This document shows positions 1 to 5,274 of a stretch of DNA of 9,218 nucleotides, in pieces (the stretch's first letter is position 1; every line of letters begins with the position of its first letter). The stretch is taken from NCBI GenBank assembly GCA_023356515.1, contig JAKQYG010000137.1:1-9218 (forward strand), given 5' to 3'. The notes below the pieces were generated by a model. The model did no database searches, was not told the DNA's origin, and saw only the letters and a list, made by a program, of their open reading frames with translations. Made by a program: the position numbers and the translations under genes. Source of the stretch: Trichodesmium sp. MAG_R04. GTDB taxonomy: Bacteria > Cyanobacteriota > Cyanobacteriia > Cyanobacteriales > Microcoleaceae.

Positions 1-685
1 AACGGTTGATTAACATTTGGTCCATCCCAGTTTCTTCAGTGAGGACACCATAAACAACTCCCTGGTTGAGGTCAGTGGCCCTTATGCCCCAAATCTTACA
101 GGCAAAATGAATGTTATGGCTGTCGTGGACTTTGCTTAGGTGGTAGAAACTTCCTGGTTGTTTAGGATAAGGGAGAGTATCCTTCCGACCATTGTGTTCT
201 ATGGTAATGTAACCTTCTTCAATATCTATGTTAGGAGTGCCATATTCACCCATTGTCCCCAGTTTGACCAAATGGCAATCTGGGAAGTCTGTTTTCATGG
301 CATAAAGGATGTTGAGAGTACCCACAACATTGTTAACTTGGGTCAAAACAGCACGTTCTCTATCTATCATTGAGAAGGGAGCAGAGCGCTGCTCGCCAAA
401 GTGGACAATTGCCTCTGGTTCAAATTGGTGCAAAGCTTTGATAAGAAAATCGTAATTCGTGATGTCCCCGATGTAAAGGTCGATGGACTTTCCTGTAATA
501 TCTTTCCAACGCTGGATGCGTTGCTGAATCGTAGCGATCGGGGTGAGCGTCTCAACTCCTAGTTGTTGGTCCCAGTGCCTACGAACTAAATTGTCCATAA
601 TACCAACTTCATACCCCTTGTTGGAAAGATAGAGGGCAGTTGCCCATCCGCAGTAGCCATCACCACCAATAACTAAAACTTTCAT
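1..685 (-). CDS. sqdB: UDP-sulfoquinovose synthase SqdB, N-terminal 228 codons (runs off window)
   Basis: SqdB converts UDP-glucose and sulfite into UDP-sulfoquinovose, the head-group donor for the sulfolipid SQDG of photosynthetic membranes. It is an NAD-dependent SDR enzyme. Translating the reverse strand from ATG at 685 gives an unbroken frame to the window edge, starting MKVLVIGGDGYCGWATALYL. The Rossmann glycine motif GGDGYCGW is at residues 7-14 and the signature DNLVRRHWD at 31-39. The catalytic region has T144 in GTMGEYG and the Tyr/Lys pair Y181 and K185 in YHLSK; the spacing matches the plant SQD1 active site. The family is about 380-400 residues, so roughly 60 percent is present and the C-terminus lies outside. 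No good Shine-Dalgarno precedes the ATG, but a perfect TATAAT lies about 45 bases upstream. It is more GC-rich than the plus-strand genes beside it and is probably a core gene flanking the accessory region. Confidence 0.96.
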   Translation of the reverse strand, partial: MKVLVIGGDGYCGWATALYLSNKGYEVGIMDNLVRRHWDQQLGVETLTPIATIQQRIQRWKDITGKSIDLYIGDITNYDFLIKALHQFEPEAIVHFGEQRSAPFSMIDRERAVLTQVNNVVGTLNILYAMKTDFPDCHLVKLGTMGEYGTPNIDIEEGYITIEHNGRKDTLPYPKQPGSFYHLSKVHDSHNIHFACKIWGIRATDLNQGVVYGVLTEETGMDQMLINR

Positions 686-728
686 AGATTAATAACTTTT
701 ACTTGTGTTTTTTGGACATATTTGTGTG

Positions 729-734
729 ATTATA
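729..734 (-). promoter_or_regulatory. Candidate -10 box (TATAAT) of sqdB
   Basis: Read on the minus strand this is a perfect TATAAT, which would place the transcript start near 722 and leave a leader of about 37 bases before the sqdB ATG. No convincing TTGACA-like -35 is seen 16-18 bases upstream, so only the -10 element is supported. Confidence 0.45.
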
Positions 735-808
735 ACGGAACTTTATGATTTTTGATTGTCTGGGCCAAAGACTTTGTTAACTGGAGATGGGTTCCCGGGT
801 TTTTCTTG

Positions 809-817
809 TGATATACT
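809..817 (+). promoter_or_regulatory. Candidate extended -10 promoter of the plus-strand cassette
   Basis: The sequence TGATATACT has the form TG-N-TATAAT with one mismatch in the hexamer. It lies about 115 bases before the preferred methyltransferase ATG at 933, and the start would be near 824. No good -35 is visible, which is tolerable for an extended -10 promoter. It is the best candidate for driving the genes from 933 to 5253. Confidence 0.35.
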
Positions 818-932
818 GGTTTACACTGGCAAGCTGGTTTATTACTTTTAATAAAGAATCTTGGCTTCTAATCTAGAACGGACAGGTTCGCAAATTACTT
901 TGTGCCTTTCCTTGTTTTTTGTGGCTAATTTT

Positions 933-1832
933 ATGGAGCGAGAAATTAAACATTCTTCTAATTGTCCTGTGTGCGGTAGTGAATCCCCAGAACTAATTTG
1001 GTCAACAAACACCAAGTTAAACGGAACTACTACACCAAGAAAAATCTATAAGTGTTCTTTATGCACTCATATGTACGCAGTTCAAAAAGGTACGCAAGTC
1101 GCTGGACTTGCTAATAAGTTCTACCTTGAAAAGTTGAGTCCTGCCCAAAAAACAAGGCATGGAAGACTTGGACATTACCTATATTACAGTAATCTTATTA
1201 TGCCAGGAGATTCTATTCTTGATGTTGGTGCGGGGCGGGGAGGTTTGTCAATAGCATTGAATGAAATTAGCAAGAGATATTCTTTTGGTGTGTCTATCCA
1301 TTTAGTGGAGCCGTTTGAGGAACTAAATAGATTTTTGCTGAATTTTTTTGAACAGGATTCGGTCTTTTCTGATACTTCCCAACTGAGTAAGACTTACGAC
1401 TTCATAATCATGCATGAAATGCTAGAGCATGTGGAAGAACCCAAAAAACTTATTGAGGAAATATGTCCATACATTCACTCAGGAACAGTGTTTTATGTAA
1501 CTGTTCCCGGTCATTGGACATCCGAGGAAAACTTAGTCGAAGCGAATAGCAAAGATTTTTCGGCTCCAGATCATATTCAGTATTATACTCTACGAAGTAT
1601 TAAAACGCTTTTTGCTAAAATTGGGTTTCAACGAATTCGTCAAACTAGGATTGATGACTTTTACCCGTCTTGGGCTCAAAGACCTCTAGATTTTACGAAA
1701 AGAGACCGTTCGCTTAAAACTATTTCTGAGTGGTTGGGGAATGATGGTATGCATATTCAGCTTTTAGTTAGTGGTTTTACGGAAGAAAGGCTTGATGTGG
1801 GTTCTCGAAAACTTGAGAATCAATCTTCTTGA
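933..1832 (+). CDS. Class I SAM-dependent methyltransferase with N-terminal zinc-ribbon
   Basis: Probably transfers a methyl group from S-adenosylmethionine to a sugar or surface glycan; the acceptor cannot be read from the sequence. The 299-residue product begins with two CxxC pairs (C11/C14 in CPVCGS, C41/C44 in CSLC), a likely zinc ribbon common at the front of this methyltransferase group. The SAM fold follows: motif I ILDVGAGRGG at 95-104, an acidic strand end at E116 (VEP), HEMLEHV at 141-147 and YVTVPGHW near 168-175. These features fit the Methyltransf_23 type. I start at ATG 933. The frame is open upstream to a TTG at 861 (24 more residues), but those residues are hydrophobic, precede the zinc ribbon and have no ribosome site. 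It is the first gene of the plus-strand cassette, and its neighbours suggest glycan modification. Confidence 0.85.
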   Translation: MEREIKHSSNCPVCGSESPELIWSTNTKLNGTTTPRKIYKCSLCTHMYAVQKGTQVAGLANKFYLEKLSPAQKTRHGRLGHYLYYSNLIMPGDSILDVGAGRGGLSIALNEISKRYSFGVSIHLVEPFEELNRFLLNFFEQDSVFSDTSQLSKTYDFIIMHEMLEHVEEPKKLIEEICPYIHSGTVFYVTVPGHWTSEENLVEANSKDFSAPDHIQYYTLRSIKTLFAKIGFQRIRQTRIDDFYPSWAQRPLDFTKRDRSLKTISEWLGNDGMHIQLLVSGFTEERLDVGSRKLENQSS

Positions 1833-1845
1833 TGTCAATCAAGAA
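1826..1845 (+). terminator. Perfect 8-bp hairpin over the methyltransferase stop codon
   Basis: TTCTTGAT (1826-1833) and ATCAAGAA (1838-1845) are perfect inverted repeats around a GTCA loop, and the stop codon TGA (1830-1832) lies in the left arm. No run of T follows on the plus strand, so it is not a classic intrinsic terminator. It could be an RNA stability or processing hairpin between the first gene and the TPR genes. Confidence 0.35.
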
Positions 1846-1852
1846 CATAACT

Positions 1853-1944
1853 ATGCTAACAATTTCTAGTGCAATTCTAAAAGTCTGTTCTGTTACAAAT
1901 ACCATTTGGTATGCGAAATTACTGAATATTTTGGATTAGGTTGA
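1853..1944 (+). pseudogene. Decayed 5' end of a second sulfotransferase gene
   Basis: This stretch aligns base by base with the start of the intact sulfotransferase gene at 3035. It begins ATGCTAACAATTT against ATGTTAATAATTT and keeps the start codon in place. After about 14 codons there is a net one-base loss; the distance from ATG to the shared GTATGYGAAATT is 56 bases here and 57 there. Beyond the shift the frame reads VCEITEYFGLG then TGA, matching VCEIIESLGLG of the intact protein. The PAPS-binding P-loop (RSGST in the intact protein) is destroyed and reads KVCSV, so the fragment cannot encode an active enzyme. Only about 30 codons remain. The TGA (1942-1944) overlaps the next gene's ATG by one base. 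Confidence 0.75.
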
Positions 1945-2069
1945 TGTCTGAAGGAAAAGGTATAACTAATAATTTTTTTCATAAGGTAAGAAAGTTACAG
2001 CGGGAGCAGAAATGGGAGGAAGCGATCGCTCTGTATCGAAAAGCGATCGAAGCCAATCCTAATTTTGCT
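1909..2069 (+). repeat. Direct repeat copy A: sulfotransferase relic tail plus TPR gene start
   Basis: These 161 bases match 4037-4197 without gaps; I count 27 differences by eye. The first 35 bases are untranslated relic here (5 differences) and the remaining 126 are the first 42 codons of the TPR-SGNH gene (22 differences, 32 of 42 residues identical). Both copies contain a HIP1 octamer at the same place. Confidence 0.88.
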
Positions 2070-2969
2070 TGGAGTTATTTTTTATTAGCGGAAGTTTTAG
2101 CTCAACAAGGTAGCTTAGAAGAAGCTAAACATAATTTTCAAGAGGCTATTAAGTTAAACCCTACAAATCAAATCTATCAGCAAAGGATGTCATCAGTTTT
2201 AAATACTGCCTCTCACCTCTCAGCCTCTCAAGAGAAACCTTTGATTACGGTATTTGGTTCATGTAGGGTTCACAATCCCATGATAACTTTAGTCTCACAA
2301 AAAAGGTATATCAGGTTTAACAACAAGTTACTAGCTTTTTCCCATAACACTCATGAAATTGTTCAGCAAATAAGTTTTATTCAGAATTCAACTATTCTTC
2401 CTGATGAATTAATACCATTTATTGTTAGTCCTCCTGATTTTTATAAGTATTTAGAATTACCTGTCTTTGTAGATAACGAATTAGAAAAAACCAGTGTTTT
2501 TTTTGTAGAAATTACATCCTGGAAATATGTGTTATATGATAATTACTATTTCGATAATAGTGCTTGGAGTATGTTTGAAATCTTTAAGGATAGGTTTAAT
2601 TATTCTCAATCAATCATTGATTCCTACAATAAATTTAAAAACCAAGTCGAATTTGGAGTGCAAGATAGTGAGTCGTTAATAGAAGGGATGAAGTTAATCA
2701 AACAAATGCTACCAGGTAAAGTTGTATTTGTAACTCATTGTGATGTGCCGATTCCCAGTACTGGAGAGCCTATTATATCAAGACAAAAGCTAATTAATGC
2801 GGTTAGCGAAAATGCCCGATCTTTATACTTACCTTTACTGAATCCCACTTATTACATCAAAGAATTCGAGAACAAACATAATAAGCCAGCTATGAGAGAT
2901 ACAAACCACTACACTCCTGCTTTCAATAGTTTTCTTGCCCATTGTATGTATCAAGATTTTATAAAATAA
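1944..2969 (+). CDS. TPR protein with C-terminal SGNH/GSC-type hydrolase-like domain
   Basis: Function is not established. The 341-residue product has about two TPR units (roughly residues 9-40 and 41-75), a short linker, then a domain from about 98. That domain opens with VFGSCRVHNP (S106, C107) and closes with RDTNHYTP (D319, H322). A GS motif near the front and a D-x-x-H near the end is the layout of SGNH/GDSL-fold esterases and acyltransferases, so a role in adding or removing acyl groups on a glycan is plausible but inferred. VVFVTHCDVP at 260-269 looks like a core strand of the same fold. No signal peptide or membrane segment is seen. I start at ATG 1944 rather than the TTG at 1941, because the repeated copy at 4072 starts at the matching ATG. 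The start overlaps the stop of the sulfotransferase relic (TGATG). Confidence 0.75.
   Translation: MSEGKGITNNFFHKVRKLQREQKWEEAIALYRKAIEANPNFAWSYFLLAEVLAQQGSLEEAKHNFQEAIKLNPTNQIYQQRMSSVLNTASHLSASQEKPLITVFGSCRVHNPMITLVSQKRYIRFNNKLLAFSHNTHEIVQQISFIQNSTILPDELIPFIVSPPDFYKYLELPVFVDNELEKTSVFFVEITSWKYVLYDNYYFDNSAWSMFEIFKDRFNYSQSIIDSYNKFKNQVEFGVQDSESLIEGMKLIKQMLPGKVVFVTHCDVPIPSTGEPIISRQKLINAVSENARSLYLPLLNPTYYIKEFENKHNKPAMRDTNHYTPAFNSFLAHCMYQDFIK
2022..2029. repeat. HIP1 octamer GCGATCGC
   Basis: This palindromic octamer is strongly over-represented in many cyanobacterial genomes. Here it lies in the codons for EAIA of the first TPR of the SGNH-type protein. Confidence 0.85.
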
Positions 2970-2976
2970 AACTCCG

Positions 2977-3000
2977 ATTAAAGTATATATTTACTTTGAT
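2977..3000 (+). repeat. Imperfect 9-bp inverted repeat between TPR-SGNH and sulfotransferase genes
   Basis: ATTAAAGTA (2977-2985) can pair with TACTTTGAT (2992-3000), with one G-T wobble and a six-base loop. The stem is AT-rich and no clear T-run follows, so termination would be weak at best. It sits 8 bases after the stop of the TPR-SGNH gene and 34 bases before the sulfotransferase ATG. Confidence 0.25.
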
Positions 3001-3034
3001 TTATTGGACTTCTTGGAACTTTTAGAGCAAAAAT

Positions 3035-4078
3035 ATGTTAATAATTTGTGCTGGAATGGCAAGATCGGGTTCTACTTTACAATACCAAATAGTATGTGAA
3101 ATTATTGAATCTTTGGGACTTGGTACGACTATGGGTTGGATGCAAGTACCCGATAAAAAATTACTAGATAATTTAGAAAATATTACATTTAGAAGTGACA
3201 AGTTTTTAGTAATTAAATCCCATGACTTCTCTATCCAAGTTCAAACCTTAGTTGAAACAGGTAAGGTAAAAGTAGTTTATATTTATAGAGACTTGCGCGA
3301 TGTAGTTGTATCATTGGCAAATAAGTTTTCTAAATCTACCGAGGTCGCTATATCTAGGTTAGGTAATCAATTAAATAACTATTATTTGTGGACTGGGATA
3401 GAAAAAACAATGGTTTCTAGATATGAAAACATGACTAATGATTTGTACAATGAGGTTTTGAAAACCGCCAACTATTTAGAAGTGAAAGTTAACAGTGATT
3501 TAGCAAGAATCATATCAAATAAATTGGAACTAAACCAACAAAAACAAAGAATTAAAGAGTTAGAAAACAGTTCCCATGTTATAAAGAGTTCACTAAATGA
3601 TTTTTATGACCCAGTTTCCCTATTGCACAACAACCATATTAATTCTGGCAAATGGGGACAATGGAAGGAATCTTTATCAAGAGGGCAAATAGATCGTATA
3701 GAAAATTGGGCGTTTAGCTGGTTTGTTGACAGAGATTATCCTTTATCAACTTCAAAAAAAGACGAGACAAAAAAGGGTATTGAGTATTTTAAGCAAGCCA
3801 GAAAGTTCAAGCAAGATGGTAAATTAGCAGAAGCAGCTAACTCCTACAAGCAGGCAATTATGCTGTCTCCTTGCTCTTCTTTATACCATTACAACTTGGG
3901 GGAAGTTTTTTTAAAATTGGGAAAAACAGATTATGCTATTAATGCTTATCGTCATGCTATTTATCTTAATCCCAACTCGGCTTTATCTCACAAAGGTTTA
4001 GGGGTAGCTTTGTCGCAAGCTGGAAAGTTAGATTGGGTATGTGAAATTAGTGAATATTTTGGGTTGGGTTTATGTTAG
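3035..4078 (+). CDS. PAPS-dependent sulfotransferase with C-terminal TPR tail
   Basis: Predicted to transfer sulfate from PAPS to a hydroxyl, probably of a surface sugar. The 347-residue product starts MLIICAGMARSGSTLQYQ; the P-loop ARSGSTLQ (9-16) binds the 5'-phosphosulfate. The 3'-phosphate motif is YIYRDLRDVVVSLANKF from residue 82, with R85 and S93 as the expected contacts. The sulfotransferase part ends near 245, followed by two TPR units (about 248-281 and 282-315) and the start of a third. The third breaks off after LSQAGKLD and continues as WVCEISEYFGLGLC. That tail is not TPR: it is encoded by the repeat at 4037 and equals residues 20-30 of a sulfotransferase. The natural C-terminus was thus replaced. 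The stop overlaps the next ATG (ATGTTAG), suggesting translational coupling. Confidence 0.87.
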   Translation: MLIICAGMARSGSTLQYQIVCEIIESLGLGTTMGWMQVPDKKLLDNLENITFRSDKFLVIKSHDFSIQVQTLVETGKVKVVYIYRDLRDVVVSLANKFSKSTEVAISRLGNQLNNYYLWTGIEKTMVSRYENMTNDLYNEVLKTANYLEVKVNSDLARIISNKLELNQQKQRIKELENSSHVIKSSLNDFYDPVSLLHNNHINSGKWGQWKESLSRGQIDRIENWAFSWFVDRDYPLSTSKKDETKKGIEYFKQARKFKQDGKLAEAANSYKQAIMLSPCSSLYHYNLGEVFLKLGKTDYAINAYRHAIYLNPNSALSHKGLGVALSQAGKLDWVCEISEYFGLGLC

Positions 4079-4197
4079 AAAAAATAGATATAACTAATAG
4101 TTTTTTTCATAAAGTTAGAAAGTTACAGCGGGATCAAAAATGGGAGGAAGCGATCGCTTTGTATCAAGAGGCTATAGCATTAAATCCCAATTTTGCT
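4037..4197 (+). repeat. Direct repeat copy B: sulfotransferase tail plus TPR-FkbM gene start
   Basis: This is the second copy of 1909-2069. Its first 35 bases are coding here: they supply VCEISEYFGLG and the last codons of the sulfotransferase-TPR protein. The relic stop TGA of copy A is TTA here, so the frame continues to TAG at 4076-4078. The left junction is sharp, at about 4035, in the middle of a TPR unit. Confidence 0.88.
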
Positions 4198-5253
4198 CGC
4201 TATCACCATAATTTAGGGGAGATTCTAGAGCGCTTGGGACGCATTGATGAGGCAATTGCGGCTTATAGTCAGGCAATAGAACTTAACTCTCGTTCTGCTT
4301 TGTCTCACTATAAACTGGGAATAATTTTGGCGAAAGGGGATAGATTAGACCAAAGCATAGAAGTATTGAGGGCAGGCTTAAAATTAAAACCTAGCTATCA
4401 TAAATACTATAACCTATTAGGAAATCTTTTAGCTCAGAAAGGAGAATGGGAACAAGCGTTCGTCAATTATAAAAAATCAATAGAAGTAAGTGGTTTAGAC
4501 CCTTTAGAAACCTTTAATTTAATTAACTATAAGAGTCAACTACTTCAAGATAAATGGGTTATTATGATGACCAAGGGCAAGCAAAAAGGGGTTTTTATGG
4601 AAATTGGTTCTACAGATGGAGTAGAACTAAATAATACTTTTTGTTTAGAAAAAATGTTTTCTTGGTCTGGTATTTGTGTAGAGCCTAATCCAGATTTTTT
4701 CAAAAAACTTTGTACAAACAGATCGGCTGTCACTCTTCCATATGCTTTTTATAAGCGATCTGGAGAAGTATTGGAATTCATCAATCATGACGTTTATGGA
4801 ACAATTGCTGAATTTTGCTCGACGGATCGTCATGGTCCGAAAAGAAAAAAGTTTCTTTCTGAAAATGGAACTATTAAGGTTATAACCGCAAGTCCAGAAG
4901 ATATTTTAGAGCTTTACGAATTTCCCGAAAATTTTGATTTTTTAAGTCTAGATGTAGAAGGAGCAGAACTTGACGTTTTAAAGTCTTTCAATTTATCTAA
5001 ATGGCATCCTGCCCTGGCTTGCATCGAACACAACTATGTTGCTAAGAGACGGTTAGCCATCTTTCAGTTTCTTTCTAGTTACGGCTACCAACGTATAGAA
5101 TGTCAGTGGGATGACTGGTACTACAATCTAGATATTCTTCAAGCCCTCAACCCAGAAATTTCTCTTAATCACTATCAACAGGTATTAAAATACTTTTGCA
5201 AACACCACAATGCTAAGTTAATTGACAATGCCAATTTTATGAGTTTAGATTAG
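4072..5253 (+). CDS. TPR protein with C-terminal FkbM-family methyltransferase domain
   Basis: Predicted SAM-dependent O-methyltransferase of the FkbM family, often found in polysaccharide and natural-product clusters; the acceptor is unknown. The 393-residue product has four TPR-like units (about 9-40, 42-75, 76-109, 110-143). The methyltransferase domain follows: KWVIMM, then the SAM-binding strand and loop MEIGSTDG at 176-183, ICVEPNPDFF with the acidic strand end, and DVEGAELDVL from D294, the FkbM signature. The C-terminal stretch to 393 looks complete. The start at ATG 4072 is set by comparison with the repeated copy at 1944. It overlaps the stop of the sulfotransferase gene by 7 bases, so the two are probably translationally coupled. 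Its first 42 residues match those of the SGNH-type protein at 32 positions, after which the two proteins diverge. Confidence 0.9.
   Translation: MLEKIDITNSFFHKVRKLQRDQKWEEAIALYQEAIALNPNFARYHHNLGEILERLGRIDEAIAAYSQAIELNSRSALSHYKLGIILAKGDRLDQSIEVLRAGLKLKPSYHKYYNLLGNLLAQKGEWEQAFVNYKKSIEVSGLDPLETFNLINYKSQLLQDKWVIMMTKGKQKGVFMEIGSTDGVELNNTFCLEKMFSWSGICVEPNPDFFKKLCTNRSAVTLPYAFYKRSGEVLEFINHDVYGTIAEFCSTDRHGPKRKKFLSENGTIKVITASPEDILELYEFPENFDFLSLDVEGAELDVLKSFNLSKWHPALACIEHNYVAKRRLAIFQFLSSYGYQRIECQWDDWYYNLDILQALNPEISLNHYQQVLKYFCKHHNAKLIDNANFMSLD
4150..4157. repeat. HIP1 octamer GCGATCGC
   Basis: It occupies the same position in the TPR start module as the copy at 2022, and so was probably duplicated with it. 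Confidence 0.85.
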
Positions 5254-5274
5254 GGAAAAAAATGCTATTTTTCC
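5254..5274. terminator. Candidate bidirectional terminator between convergent genes
   Basis: GGAAAAA (5254-5260) and TTTTTCC (5268-5274) are perfect inverted repeats around a seven-base loop. The hairpin starts right after the FkbM stop codon, and the minus-strand gene's stop codon lies in the loop. Only two G-C pairs are present, so the stem is weak, but its placement between two converging genes 11 bases apart supports a terminator role. Confidence 0.4.

Noticed and set aside
140..555. Open frames on the plus strand (140-373) and in another minus-strand frame (367-555)
   Set aside because: Both lie inside the clear sqdB coding sequence, in other frames, and resemble no protein family.
816..841. 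Two direct copies of CTGGTTTA 18 bases apart, a possible operator
   Set aside because: They are only 8 bases long and lack symmetry; such pairs are expected by chance in AT-rich intergenic DNA.
838..855. TTTATT/AATAAA inverted repeat
   Set aside because: The stem is entirely A-T, six base pairs long, and too weak to call a regulatory hairpin.
861..932. TTG start giving 24 extra residues on the methyltransferase, possibly a membrane or signal segment
   Set aside because: The stretch is short and has no ribosome site, and the zinc ribbon of the family begins naturally after the ATG at 933.
1909..4197. The 161-base repeats as ends of an insertion sequence or transposon
   Set aside because: They consist of coding and relic-coding sequence. 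There is no transposase between them, no terminal inverted repeat and no visible target-site duplication.
4545..4833. Two minus-strand open frames of 62 codons each
   Set aside because: They are antisense to the FkbM domain, which has clear motifs, and have no ribosome site or recognisable content.
3035..5253. Sulfotransferase-TPR and TPR-FkbM genes as one frameshifted gene
   Set aside because: The two frames differ, but the FkbM gene has its own start module, matched by the independent copy at 1944, and the overlap ATGTTAG is a normal coupling arrangement.
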